Part shown: positions 7,958-15,909 of the stretch, piece by piece
Position numbering within the stretch: position 1 is the stretch's first letter
Layout: every line of letters starts with the position of its first letter
NCBI GenBank assembly: GCA_019116525.1
Contig: DXBM01000044.1
Coordinates: 1-64,000 of the forward strand
Origin: Candidatus Olsenella pullistercoris
GTDB lineage: Bacteria; Actinomycetota; Coriobacteriia; Coriobacteriales; Atopobiaceae
Length of the DNA stretch: 64,000 nt
Reading direction: 5' to 3'
Made by a program: the position numbers and the translations under genes
The notes under the pieces: generated by a model
Seen by the model: the letters and a program-made list of their open reading frames with translations, nothing else
Database searches by the model: none
What the model was told of the DNA's origin: nothing

Positions 7958-9327
7958 TGGCCGAGGACGAGGCGCGGGAGGCCCCGCTCTCCGTGAGCGA
8001 GGCGGTGTCCCTGGCCAAGGGCGCCGTGGACGCCTGGCCAACCCTCGTCGTGAGCGGTGAGGTCTCGGGCTTCCGCGGTCCCAACGCGCGATCGGGGCAC
8101 TGTTACTTTGAGGTCAAGGACGACGAGGCCTCGATGAGCGTCATCGTGTGGCGCGGAACCGCCCAGAAGATGGGCTTCCAGCTCAAGGACGGCCTCGCCG
8201 TGCGCCTCACCGGAAAGTTCGACGTCTACAAGGCCTCCGGCAAGCTCTCCTTCGTGGCCCGTCGCGTGGAGGCGGCAGGGGAGGGCCTGCTGCGCCAGCA
8301 GGTCGCCGAGCTCGCCCGCGCGCTCGACCGGGAGGGCCTCATGGATCCGGCGCGCAAGCGGCACGTCCCCGCGTTCTGCACACGCGTGTGCGTGGTCACG
8401 TCGCTCTCGGGCAGCGTCATCGAGGACGTCAAGCGCACGCTCGCGCGCCGCAACCCTCTCGTGGAGATTGACGTCGTGGGATGCTCGGTGCAGGGTGCCG
8501 ATGCCCCCGCAACCATCCTGAGGGCGCTCGAGACCGCCGCCGCGGCGCGTCCGGACGCGATCCTGCTCGTGCGGGGCGGCGGCTCCTTCGAGGACCTCAT
8601 GTGCTTCAACGACGAGCGCCTCGCGCGCGCCATCGCCGCGTGCCCCGTTCCCGTGGTGACGGGGATTGGCCACGAGCCCGACGTGACGATCGCGGACATG
8701 GTGGCAGACCGTCGCGCCTCCACGCCCACCGCCGCCGCCGAGTCGGTGGCGCCGGCGATAGACGAGGTCGAGCGGCAGATGGTGCAGCGGCAGGTGCGCC
8801 TCGCGCGCGCAATGTCCGCCGCCCTCTCGGCGCGCTCCCAGTCAGTGGGGTCCCTGGGCAGGCTCATGGCGAGCACGGCCCAGTCGTCGCTCGCGCGCAG
8901 GCGCCTCGCGCTCGAGGCGCTCGGGAGCCGCCGATGCCTCTCGGACCCCGCGGCCGCGCTGCGCGACCGGGCGGGGGAGCTCGAGCAGACCGAGCAGCGC
9001 CTCCACGACGCCGTGCCCCGCGCCCTGGCCGCCCAGCGGGAGCGCGCTGATCGCGCGGCGGGCAGGCTCGCTGAGCTGGGCGCGCGTCTCACGCGGCCCG
9101 CCGAGGCATCGCTCGCTCGCCTCGCCGCCTTGCTCGACGCGCTCTCGCCGCTCTCGGTCCTCGCGCGCGGGTACGCCATCGCGCGCGACGCCTCAGGCCG
9201 CGTGGTGAGAGGAGCCGACGAGCTTGTGCCCGGCGGCGAGGTCCGCGTCCTTCTCGGCAAGGGCTCGTTCGACGCGACCGTTCTGAGGACACACGACGAG
9301 GGCTCTGTGAGCCCGGAAGGGATCTGA
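7957..9327 (+). CDS. xseA: Exodeoxyribonuclease VII large subunit
   Basis: 456 residues, standard for XseA. An N-terminal OB-fold (LVVSGEVSGFRG, then HCYFEVKDDEASMSVIVW) is followed by the catalytic domain with GGGSFEDLMCFNDERLA and the VTGIGHEPDVTIADMVADRRASTPTAAAE block, then a long coiled-coil region rich in Arg/Ala/Leu (about 265-400). With XseB it forms the processive single-strand exonuclease VII used in repair and recombination. The start ATG is at 7957, sharing an A with the TGA of the peptidase gene; the frame is open upstream but that part is antisense-like noise over the peptidase gene. Confidence 0.95.
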   Translation: MAEDEAREAPLSVSEAVSLAKGAVDAWPTLVVSGEVSGFRGPNARSGHCYFEVKDDEASMSVIVWRGTAQKMGFQLKDGLAVRLTGKFDVYKASGKLSFVARRVEAAGEGLLRQQVAELARALDREGLMDPARKRHVPAFCTRVCVVTSLSGSVIEDVKRTLARRNPLVEIDVVGCSVQGADAPATILRALETAAAARPDAILLVRGGGSFEDLMCFNDERLARAIAACPVPVVTGIGHEPDVTIADMVADRRASTPTAAAESVAPAIDEVERQMVQRQVRLARAMSAALSARSQSVGSLGRLMASTAQSSLARRRLALEALGSRRCLSDPAAALRDRAGELEQTEQRLHDAVPRALAAQRERADRAAGRLAELGARLTRPAEASLARLAALLDALSPLSVLARGYAIARDASGRVVRGADELVPGGEVRVLLGKGSFDATVLRTHDEGSVSPEGI

Positions 9328-9328
9328 C

Positions 9329-9598
9329 ATGGCACAGACCTACCGTCCCATCGACGAGATGACGTTCAAGGAGGCCTCGGTCGAGCTCGAGCAGATCGTC
9401 CGCTCGCTCGAGTCGGGCGACCTCGAGCTCGAGGACTCCCTCGAGCGCTACTCCCGCGGCGTGGAGCTCCTGAAGAGCCTGAGGGAGCGCCTCGCGGGCG
9501 CCGAGCAGAAGGTGCGCGTCCTTCTCGACGCCACCGACGAGTCCGCCCCCACGACCGACACCGCCTCCGCCCCCAGCACCGCCTACCTGAGCGAGTAG
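9329..9598 (+). CDS. xseB: Exodeoxyribonuclease VII small subunit
   Basis: 89 residues. The core TFKEASVELEQIVRSLESGD and LELEDSLERYSRGVELLKSL form the helical hairpin of the XseB family that binds XseA. The C-terminal ~20 residues are Thr/Ala/Ser-rich and probably disordered. It starts 1 nt after the xseA stop, so the subunits are co-translated. Confidence 0.93.
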   Translation: MAQTYRPIDEMTFKEASVELEQIVRSLESGDLELEDSLERYSRGVELLKSLRERLAGAEQKVRVLLDATDESAPTTDTASAPSTAYLSE

Positions 9599-9619
9599 CG
9601 AGAGACAGGAAGGAGCACC

Positions 9620-9964
9620 ATGTCAGACTGCATCTTCTGCAAGATCGCCAACGGCGAGATCCCGAGCGAGTTCCTCTACGAGGACGAGCGCGTGGTGGCG
9701 TTTCGCGACCTCAACCCGCAGGCGCCCGTCCACGTGCTCGTGGTCCCCAAGGACCATCACGAGAACTTCGTTGACGACGTCCCTGCCGAGACGCTCGCCT
9801 CGATGGAGCGCGCCGTCGCGGCCGTGACGAGGGAGACCGGCATAGCAGAGACGGGGTTCCGCTGCATCATGAACACAGGCGCCGCCGCGGGCCAGACGGT
9901 CATGCACCTTCACATGCACGTGCTCGGCGGCGCGCCGCTCGGCGAGGGGCTCATCCCCTCGTAG
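9620..9964 (+). CDS. HIT family nucleotide hydrolase/binding protein (HinT-like)
   Basis: 114 residues, the size of HinT/PKCI-type purine nucleoside phosphoramidases. The N-terminal CIFCKIANGEIPSEFLYED contains the C-x2-C pair, and the histidine triad is HLHMHVLGG near the C-terminus (residues about 101-109). RBS AAGGAG precedes the ATG by 6 nt. It follows xseB by 21 bp and is probably the last gene of that group. The physiological substrate is uncertain (AMP-lysine or other nucleoside phosphoramidates in characterised members). Confidence 0.92.
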   Translation: MSDCIFCKIANGEIPSEFLYEDERVVAFRDLNPQAPVHVLVVPKDHHENFVDDVPAETLASMERAVAAVTRETGIAETGFRCIMNTGAAAGQTVMHLHMHVLGGAPLGEGLIPS

Positions 9965-10041
9965 CCGTCCCACGTGCCGCGAGAGGCTTGCGCGCGTCCC
10001 GCCCATTCGCCCGTCTCGTCCCCTCGGGGGCGCGGCGGGCG

Positions 10042-10047
10042 TATTAT
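10042..10047 (+). promoter_or_regulatory. Candidate -10 for ackA
   Basis: TATTATATG lies in an otherwise very GC-rich spacer about 50 bp before the ackA start. No good -35 is present at 16-18 bp, so this rests on local AT content and position only. Confidence 0.3.
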
Positions 10048-10097
10048 ATGAACGATGTTGGTCACGTAGGTGGGGGAGTCCCCGCGAGAGGAGAGAC

Positions 10098-11267
10098 ATG
10101 AACGTTCTGGTCATCAACGCCGGCAGCTCGTCGCTCAAGTACCAGCTGCTCGACGTTGACACCCGCGAGGTGTACGCGAAGGGCAACTGCGAGCGCATCG
10201 GCATCGACGGCTCGTTCGTCGGCCACGAGGAGATGGGCGGCGAGAAGCAGAAGCTCGAGGTCGCGCTTCCCGACCACAAGACCGCCATCAAGTACGTCTT
10301 CGACATCCTGAAGGGCGTCGACAAGCCCATCGGCGGCATCGGCCACCGCGTGGTCCAGGGCGGTTGGTACTTCCCCGAGTCCGCCGTCGTGACCGACGAG
10401 ACGCTCGCCTGGGTCCGCGAGGTCGCCCCGCTCGCGCCGCTGCACAACTACGCCGAGGCCGACGTCATCGAGATCTGCCGCGACATGTTCCCCGAGATCG
10501 GCAACGTGATCGTCCCGGACACCGCCTTCCACTACAACATGCCCGAGCGCGCGTGGCGCTACGCCCTGCCGCGCGACGTCGTGGACGCCTACCACGTCCG
10601 CAAGTACGGCGCGCACGGCACGAGCCACCGCTACATCTGGCGCACCGTCCACGAGCTGATGGGCGACAAGACCCACAAGCTCGTCTCCTGCCACCTCGGC
10701 TCCGGCGCCTCCCTGTGCGCCATCGAGGACGGCCAGTGCATGGACACCACGATGGGCCTCACCCCGCTCGACGGCCTCATCATGGGCACCCGCTGCGGCA
10801 CGCTCGACCCGGCAACGGTCTTCTACCTCAACCGCGTCGCTGACATGTCGATCGACGACATCGACACGATGATGAACAAGAAGTCCGGTCTGCTCGCCGT
10901 CTCCGGCGTCTCCTCCGACTCCCGTGACATCGAGGCCGGCGCCGCCGAGGGCAACGAGAACTGCCAGATGGCCCTCGACATGTTCTATTACCGTACCGCC
11001 CAGCTCTTCGCCGAGATGGCCGCCTCCATGGAGGGCGTCGACACCATGGCCTTCACGGCCGGCATCGGCGAGAACGCCCCCGAGATGCGCGCCGGCGTCG
11101 CCGAGCGCCTCGCCTGGATGGGCGTCAGGATTGACGCGGAGAAGAACGCGGTGCGCTCCGACGAGCCTCGCGTCATCTCCACGGACGACTCCGCGATCAC
11201 CGTGATGGTGGTTCCCACCAACGAGGAGTACATGATCGCCCTCGACGTCGAGGAGCTTCTCGGCTAG
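10098..11267 (+). CDS. ackA: Acetate kinase
   Basis: 389 residues, slightly under the usual ~400. The acetate/sugar kinase fold is clear: N-terminal VLVINAGSSSLKYQL (residues 3-17), the second signature GTSHRYIWRTVHEL, SCHLGSGASLCAIEDG, and the C-terminal FTAGIGENAPEMRA. The enzyme interconverts acetyl phosphate plus ADP with acetate plus ATP, the energy-yielding end of acetate fermentation. GAGAGGAGAG precedes the ATG. Its usual partner pta is not adjacent but about 9 kb away on the opposite strand. A REP-like palindrome follows the stop after 3 nt. Confidence 0.96.
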   Translation: MNVLVINAGSSSLKYQLLDVDTREVYAKGNCERIGIDGSFVGHEEMGGEKQKLEVALPDHKTAIKYVFDILKGVDKPIGGIGHRVVQGGWYFPESAVVTDETLAWVREVAPLAPLHNYAEADVIEICRDMFPEIGNVIVPDTAFHYNMPERAWRYALPRDVVDAYHVRKYGAHGTSHRYIWRTVHELMGDKTHKLVSCHLGSGASLCAIEDGQCMDTTMGLTPLDGLIMGTRCGTLDPATVFYLNRVADMSIDDIDTMMNKKSGLLAVSGVSSDSRDIEAGAAEGNENCQMALDMFYYRTAQLFAEMAASMEGVDTMAFTAGIGENAPEMRAGVAERLAWMGVRIDAEKNAVRSDEPRVISTDDSAITVMVVPTNEEYMIALDVEELLG

Positions 11268-11270
11268 CGC

Positions 11271-11374
11271 AATTGGGGACGGGGTTTTTCTCTCAGAGAA
11301 AGAGGGACAGGTTCGTGCCGCAGGGCGGAGGAGCCTGTCCCTTTCTCTCTGTCAAGAGGAACACGTCCCCAATT
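11271..11374. repeat. REP/MITE-like palindromic element, full copy
   Basis: A ~104-bp imperfect inverted repeat. The left arm (11271-11311, starting AATTGGGGACG and ending AAAGAGGGACAGG) pairs with the right arm (11334-11374, starting CCTGTCCCTTTC and ending CGTCCCCAATT), around a ~22-nt loop. The left arm also contains a small CTCTCAGAG palindrome. A further short fragment, CCCCAATTGCTG, repeats at 11380-11391. A half copy occurs at 23572-23620. The ends resemble the GGGGACA-type REP sequences associated with Y1/RAYT transposases, but no such transposase gene is in the window. It lies directly after ackA and may act as its terminator. Confidence 0.75.
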
Positions 11375-11443
11375 GCTGATCCCCAATTGCTGTCATTGGA
11401 CTGCTGAGCAGCGCGGACCCGGACAAGAGGTTGTAGAACTATT

Positions 11444-11489
11444 ACGAACCGTTACAGGTTGCATGAAGGTTCGTGCCTTTGGGTACAGT
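11444..11489 (+). promoter_or_regulatory. Possible promoter/operator of the amino-acid ABC operon
   Basis: ACGAACC (11444-11450) and GGTTCGT (11468-11474) form a 7-bp inverted repeat. TTGCAT (11459-11464) and TACAGT (11484-11489) could be -35 and -10 with a long 19-bp spacer. The inverted repeat would overlap the -35. Position (54 bp before the first gene) is sensible, but the match is weak. Confidence 0.3.
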
Positions 11490-11542
11490 GATATGGTCGC
11501 GAAGCGCCCTCTGGGCGCGTCACAAGGGAAAGGAACCCTGCC

Positions 11543-12511
11543 ATGACCACGAACGACCTCATGCTCAGCCGCCGTCAGGCGCTCGGCCTCGGTGCCGCCG
11601 CGCTCGCCTCCCTCGGCCTTGTCGCCTGCGACTCCGAGGAGGCTCCGACGGGCACGCCCACCGGCGAGGACGCCTCCGAGGAGGTCCAGCTCGACGCCGC
11701 TGCCTATGACGAGCTCGTCGCCTCCGGCCCCGTTGCCGACGACGAGACGATCGCGGCGAGCACCTGGGCCACTGCCGTCCGCGACGCGGGCGTCCTTCGC
11801 GTCGGCGGCGTCCAGACCTCCATGCTCTTCTCGCTGCTCAATGAGGAGGATGGCCACACCCGCGGCTTTGACGCGGGCCTCTCGCAGCTCCTCACGCGCT
11901 ACATCCTGGGCGACGAGAGCAAGCAGGAGCTCACGCAGGTGACCTCCGACACGCGCGAGTCCGTGCTCCAGAACGACCAGGTGGACACGGTCTTTGCCAC
12001 CTACTCCATCAACGACGACCGCAAGCAGGTCATCTCGTTCGCGGGCCCGTACTACACGACCCAGCAGTCCATCCTCGTGATGGCGGACAACACCGACATC
12101 AACTCCGTTGACGACCTCGCCGGCAGGAACGTGGCGGCGCAGTCCGGCTCCACCGGCCCCTCCATCCTGGAGGAGTACGCCCCTGAGGCCAACGTCCAGG
12201 AGTTCAGCACCGACGAGGAGGCGCGCACGGCGCTCTCTCAGGGCCGCGTCGACGCCTACGTGATCGACACGACGATGCAGATGGGCTCCATGACGCGCAA
12301 CCCCGGCCGCTTCCGCCTCGCCGGCGACCCCTTTGGTCCCGTTGACGCCTACGGCATCGGCCTTCCGCTCGACTCCGACGGCGTTGACTTCGTCAACGCG
12401 TGGCTCCAGCAGATCGAGGACGAGGGCCTCTGGGCCGACCTCTGGCAGGTCTGCATCGGCGACCGCGCCGGCATCGATGACGTCCCCGAGCCGCCCGCGA
12501 TCGGCGCCTAG
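11543..12511 (+). CDS. Amino acid ABC transporter substrate-binding lipoprotein
   Basis: 322 residues. The N-terminus has a twin arginine followed by a hydrophobic stretch and lipobox (SRRQALGLGAAALASLGLVAC), so export as a lipoprotein, possibly by Tat, with Cys at about residue 29. A linker rich in Thr/Glu follows, then a family-3 solute-binding domain (GVLRVGGVQTSMLFSLL, DVTSDTRESVLQNDQVDTV, SFAGPYYTTQQSILV, VDDLAGRNVAAQSGSTG). The family binds polar amino acids, most often glutamate, glutamine or aspartate. It is the first gene of a four-component transporter operon and is followed 68 bp later by the first permease. Confidence 0.9.
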   Translation: MTTNDLMLSRRQALGLGAAALASLGLVACDSEEAPTGTPTGEDASEEVQLDAAAYDELVASGPVADDETIAASTWATAVRDAGVLRVGGVQTSMLFSLLNEEDGHTRGFDAGLSQLLTRYILGDESKQELTQVTSDTRESVLQNDQVDTVFATYSINDDRKQVISFAGPYYTTQQSILVMADNTDINSVDDLAGRNVAAQSGSTGPSILEEYAPEANVQEFSTDEEARTALSQGRVDAYVIDTTMQMGSMTRNPGRFRLAGDPFGPVDAYGIGLPLDSDGVDFVNAWLQQIEDEGLWADLWQVCIGDRAGIDDVPEPPAIGA

Positions 12512-12579
12512 CGAAAGCCTGCGCGCAAGCGCTCGAGAGCGCGGGGCCTCCATGGGGCCCCGCGCGCGTAGGAGGTGAC

Positions 12580-13239
12580 ATGGGGCTCGCTGAGCTACTG
12601 GGGACCTACGGACAGAACTACCTCGACGGCCTGTTGGTGACGTGGGGCATGACGGCCGTGTCGTTCGTGTTCGTCATGGCGATCGCCGTGCTCGTCACGG
12701 TGATGCGCGTCTCGCCGTTCGCGCCGCTGCGCTTCGTGGGGGACCTCTACGTCCAGGTGTTTCGCAACATCCCCGGCGTCGCGCTCCTGATGATCGTTGC
12801 GTACGCCCTTCCGTACCTGCGCGTCATCCTCGACTGGCGCACCTGCGCGATCGTGACCACGATTCTGCTCGGCTCGGCCTTCGGGTCCGAGAACTTCATG
12901 AGCGGCATCAACACCATCGGCGTCGGCCAGATCGAGGCGGCTCGCTCGCTCGGCCTCTCGTTCTCGCAGATCCTTCGCCGGATCGTCATCCCTCAGGCCC
13001 TGCGCGCGACGGTGCTGCCCATGACCAACCTTCTGATCGCCGTCATGCTCACGACCGCCCTCGGCTCTCAGGTCCCGATGACCCCCGAGGAGCTCACGGG
13101 CGTCGTCTCCTACGTCAACACGCGCTCCGTCGGCGGCATCCTGGCGTTTCTCGTCTCTGCGCTCGGCTACCTCGCCACCGCGTTCGTCATCAGCCTCGCG
13201 GGCAACCGCATCGACAAGAGGGTGAGGGTCCTGCGATGA
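12580..13239 (+). CDS. Amino acid ABC transporter permease 1 (GluC/HisM-type)
   Basis: 219 residues with about five hydrophobic segments. It carries the His/Glu/Gln/Arg/opine permease signature: VQVFRNIPGVALLMIVAYALP and the EAA-like loop GQIEAARSLGLSFSQILRRIVIPQALR that contacts the ATPase. RBS GGAGG 4 nt before the ATG. The stop overlaps the second permease start (ATGA). Together the two permeases form the heterodimeric channel. Confidence 0.92.
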   Translation: MGLAELLGTYGQNYLDGLLVTWGMTAVSFVFVMAIAVLVTVMRVSPFAPLRFVGDLYVQVFRNIPGVALLMIVAYALPYLRVILDWRTCAIVTTILLGSAFGSENFMSGINTIGVGQIEAARSLGLSFSQILRRIVIPQALRATVLPMTNLLIAVMLTTALGSQVPMTPEELTGVVSYVNTRSVGGILAFLVSALGYLATAFVISLAGNRIDKRVRVLR

Positions 13240-14066
13240 AGACGCCCCCCGCCTCCGGCTCCATGCGCGACGCGCTCTACGAGGCGCCCGGCCCGCGCAC
13301 CAGGCGCAGGGTCGCCATCGGCACGGCGATCTCTGCCGTTGTCGTCGCCGCGCTTCTTGCCCTCGTCGTCCGCCAGTTCGCCGTGACCGGCCAGCTCGCG
13401 CCCCGCTACTGGTCGTTCTTCCTCGAGTGGACCACCTGGCGCTTCCTGCTCCAGGGCCTCGTGGGCACCGTCGAGGTCGCCCTTGTCGCAGGTGCCATAT
13501 CGCTCGTGCTCGGCCTCCTGCTCATGCTCGGGCGCACGAGCGGTGTTCGCCCGCTTGCCGCCGTGTGCCGCGTCGTCACTGACTTCTTCCGCGGCGTCCC
13601 GAGCCTCCTGCTCATCTACTTCTTCTTCCTCGTGGTCCCCCAGTACGGCATCAAGATGCCCTCGTTCTGGATGCTCACGCTCCCCGTGGCCCTCGCTGCA
13701 TCGGGCGTCCTAGCCGAGGTCTTCCGCGCGGGCGTCAACGCCGTGCCCAAGGGCCAGGTGGAGGCCGCGCTCTCCATCGGCCTCTCCAGGGCGCAGACCA
13801 TGCGCCGCATCGTGCTCCCGCAGGCCATCCGCTACGTGGTCCCCTCCCTCATCGCCCAGCTCGTGGTCGTCGTCAAGGACACGACCGTCGCCTACGTGGT
13901 GAGCTACCCCGACCTCATGCAGAACGCGCGCGTGCTCATCACGAGCCACGACTCGCTCGTGTCCATCTACCTCGTGATCGCCGTCGTCTACGTGCTAATC
14001 AACTTCGCCATCAACCAGCTTGCCGCCGTGGTCTCGCGCCGCACCGGCGCCAAGATCATCCGCTAG
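13236..14066 (+). CDS. Amino acid ABC transporter permease 2 (GluD/HisQ-type)
   Basis: 276 residues. The N-terminal 25 residues are cytoplasmic and basic, followed by a hydrophobic segment (AIGTAISAVVVAALLALVV) and the permease core. TDFFRGVPSLLLIYFFFLVV and the EAA loop GQVEAALSIGLSRAQTMRRIVLPQAIR are conserved. Starts at the ATGA overlap with the first permease. Paired heteromeric permeases are typical of actinobacterial glutamate uptake systems (GluABCD order differs here: binding protein, two permeases, ATPase). Confidence 0.92.
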   Translation: MKTPPASGSMRDALYEAPGPRTRRRVAIGTAISAVVVAALLALVVRQFAVTGQLAPRYWSFFLEWTTWRFLLQGLVGTVEVALVAGAISLVLGLLLMLGRTSGVRPLAAVCRVVTDFFRGVPSLLLIYFFFLVVPQYGIKMPSFWMLTLPVALAASGVLAEVFRAGVNAVPKGQVEAALSIGLSRAQTMRRIVLPQAIRYVVPSLIAQLVVVVKDTTVAYVVSYPDLMQNARVLITSHDSLVSIYLVIAVVYVLINFAINQLAAVVSRRTGAKIIR

Positions 14067-14088
14067 CCCTGACAAGGATCGGAGAGCC

Positions 14089-14853
14089 ATGACAGTCAAC
14101 GCCGAGGGCGGCAGGCCCACCCCCATCATCGAGCTGCGCCACGTCGAGAAGCACTACGGGGACCTCCACGTCCTGCGCGACGTCTGCCTCGAGGTCGACA
14201 AGGGCGAGGTGCTCGTCGTGGTGGGGCCGTCCGGGTCGGGCAAGTCCACGATGTGCCGCACGATCAACCGGCTCGAGACCATCGACTCCGGCGAGATCCT
14301 CATCGAGGGCGAGCCGCTGCCGCAGGAGGGCAAGGAGCTCACGCGCATGCGCGCCGAGCTCGGCATGGTGTTCCAGTCGTTCAACCTCTTCTCGCACATG
14401 ACGATTCTCGACAACGTGACGCTCGGACCGCGCGAGGTGCTCGGCATGGGCAGGGAGGAGGCCGAGGCGCAGGCGATGGAGCTTCTCGCCCGCGTTGGCG
14501 TTGCCGAGCAGGCGAGGAAGGTCCCCGCGCAGCTCTCCGGAGGCCAGCAGCAGCGCGCTGCCATCGCGCGCTCGCTTGCCATGCGACCCAAGGCGATGAT
14601 GTTCGACGAGCCCACCTCCGCGCTCGACCCCGAGATGATCAACGAGGTCCTTGACGTCATGGTCGAGCTCGCCCGCGGCGGCATGACCATGGTCGTCGTG
14701 ACGCACGAGATGAACTTCGCACGGCGCGTGGCCGATCGCGTGGTCTTCATGGCCGACGGCCAGATCGTCGAGCAGGCGCCGCCCGACCGCTTCTTCGACC
14801 ACCCAGAGAGCCAGCGCGCGCAAGACTTCCTGAACTCGATCAAGGGGCACTAG
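14089..14853 (+). CDS. Amino acid ABC transporter ATP-binding protein (GluA/GlnQ-type)
   Basis: 254 residues. Walker A GPSGSGKSTMCRTINRLE, Q-loop MVFQSFNLFSHMT, signature LSGGQQQRAAIARSLA, Walker B AMMFDEPTSALDPEM, and the switch His in VVVTHEMNFARRVADR are all intact. I chose ATG 14089 with GGATCGGAGAG upstream; the frame is open further upstream over the previous gene's end. It energises the uptake system formed with the preceding three genes. Confidence 0.95.
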   Translation: MTVNAEGGRPTPIIELRHVEKHYGDLHVLRDVCLEVDKGEVLVVVGPSGSGKSTMCRTINRLETIDSGEILIEGEPLPQEGKELTRMRAELGMVFQSFNLFSHMTILDNVTLGPREVLGMGREEAEAQAMELLARVGVAEQARKVPAQLSGGQQQRAAIARSLAMRPKAMMFDEPTSALDPEMINEVLDVMVELARGGMTMVVVTHEMNFARRVADRVVFMADGQIVEQAPPDRFFDHPESQRAQDFLNSIKGH

Positions 14854-14856
14854 CAC

Positions 14857-15597
14857 ATGGCGACAAGACCGAGGATTCTGGTGGCCCCTCGCTGGGAGCG
14901 CGAGATCGTTGAGGGGTCCGAGACGATCGCCCCGCAGGAGGCCATCGCAACCTGCTTCGTTGACGCGATCATCGCGGCCGGCGGCCTCCCGCTCCAGATG
15001 GCGCTCACGGACGACGAGGACGTTATCGCCGAGTACGTGGCGCTCGCGGACGGCATTGCCATCCCTGGAGGTCCGGACGTGAGCCCGGCGCGGTGGGGGA
15101 GCGACGAGCCCTATGACCCCGCGCTGCTCTGTGAGGTGCGCGACGCCTTTGAGTTCCCGCTCGTGCGCCAGGCAATCGAGGCCGACGTGCCGCTGTTCAC
15201 CACGTGCCGCGGCACGCAGCTCATGAACGTGGCGCTCGGCGGAACCCTCTGCATGGACGTTCCGAGCCTGGGTGCTTGCGAGGGCATGGTCCAGTGGCGC
15301 CACACCGGCATCTTGAACGGCGTGTCGCACCCCGTTGAGGTGGAGGAGGGGTCGCTGCTGTGGGGCGCGCTGGGCGAGCGAGCGCTCGTGCAGGTGAACT
15401 CCGCCCACCACTGCTGCGTTGATCGCCTCGGGGAGGGCGTGCGCCTCGTCGCCCGCGCGACGGACGGCGTGCCCGAGGGCATCGAGGTGCCCGGCAGACG
15501 CTTCTGCCTCGGCGTGCAATGGCATCCCGAGTACACATGGCGCGAGGTGGAGAGCGACTTCGCCCTCTGGCGGAGCTTCGTCGACTCCTGCCGGTAG
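14857..15597 (+). CDS. Class I amidotransferase-type gamma-glutamyl hydrolase (PuuD-like)
   Basis: 246 residues, the peptidase C26 / gamma-glutamyl-GABA hydrolase size. The nucleophile is Cys117 in FTTCRGTQLMNVALGG, and the catalytic His223 and Glu225 are in QWHPEYT. IAIPGGPDVSPARWG is the oxyanion-side loop of the family. It starts 3 nt after the ATPase stop, so it belongs to the transporter operon. Characterised relatives hydrolyse gamma-glutamyl-GABA or folate polyglutamates; placement here suggests intracellular release of glutamate from an imported gamma-glutamyl compound, which is inference. Confidence 0.88.
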   Translation: MATRPRILVAPRWEREIVEGSETIAPQEAIATCFVDAIIAAGGLPLQMALTDDEDVIAEYVALADGIAIPGGPDVSPARWGSDEPYDPALLCEVRDAFEFPLVRQAIEADVPLFTTCRGTQLMNVALGGTLCMDVPSLGACEGMVQWRHTGILNGVSHPVEVEEGSLLWGALGERALVQVNSAHHCCVDRLGEGVRLVARATDGVPEGIEVPGRRFCLGVQWHPEYTWREVESDFALWRSFVDSCR

Positions 15598-15672
15598 CGC
15601 CGCGCTGCCCGCCTGGTCTGCCACGCTCCTTTCCGCCGTTCGCATCTGCCGCCGGCCCGTGCCCATTGCTGG

Positions 15673-15719
15673 TTGTGAGCAACAACTTTGATGAAGAGCA
15701 TCAAAGTTGTTGCTCACAA
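15673..15719. repeat. Perfect 21-bp inverted repeat with 5-nt loop
   Basis: The left arm 15673-15693 (begins TTGTGAGCAACAAC) and right arm 15699-15719 are exact complements, separated by AAGAG. TGTTGCTCACAAT recurs at 15790-15802 in the right-arm orientation. The arms contain TTGTGAGC, superficially like half of a LacI-type operator, but no LacI-family gene is nearby. No T-run follows, so it is not a classical terminator; it could be a remnant mobile-element end or a binding site. Confidence 0.8.
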
Positions 15720-15821
15720 TTCCTGTTTGGACGCAAAGCGTTCCTGAAAGCGTGACTATATGAACGGTCTTCTCGCCAAAGATAAATCGTGTTGCTCACA
15801 ATCGAGAAAAACCTCGGCGTT

Positions 15822-15893
15822 GGGACAAGCTTCCGAACAGGCGGGGCGCTACGGTGCAAAACCACCTCTTTCGAGCTGCTGGGCGCTTGTCCC
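15822..15893. repeat. Long-range hairpin downstream of the GNAT gene
   Basis: GGGACAAGC (15822-15830) pairs with GCTTGTCCC (15885-15893) across ~54 nt that can fold partly (GGTG/CACC). It is 16 nt beyond the GNAT stop on the minus strand. It may be a terminator, or a diverged relative of other hairpin repeats here; it lacks the CAGACAGCTT/AGAACT motifs of the twin-hairpin family. Confidence 0.45.
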
Positions 15894-15909
15894 GGCATGC
15901 GCTGCGACG

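Larger units (their letters stand above)
15598..15909. other. Palindrome-rich intergenic region, AT-richer than surroundings
   Basis: 312 bp without a convincing gene. It holds the 21-bp perfect palindrome at 15673-15719, a third copy of its outer arm (TGTTGCTCACAAT, 15790-15802), and a larger hairpin with 9-bp stem GGGACAAGC/GCTTGTCCC (15822-15830 with 15885-15893) just beyond the end of the GNAT gene. Base composition between about 15670 and 15820 is clearly less GC-rich than neighbouring genes. Confidence 0.6.

Noticed and set aside
15673..15719. A LacI-type operator
   Set aside because: TTGTGAGC resembles half a lac operator, but the palindrome is 21 bp per arm with a 5-nt loop, and no LacI-family gene or regulated sugar operon is adjacent.
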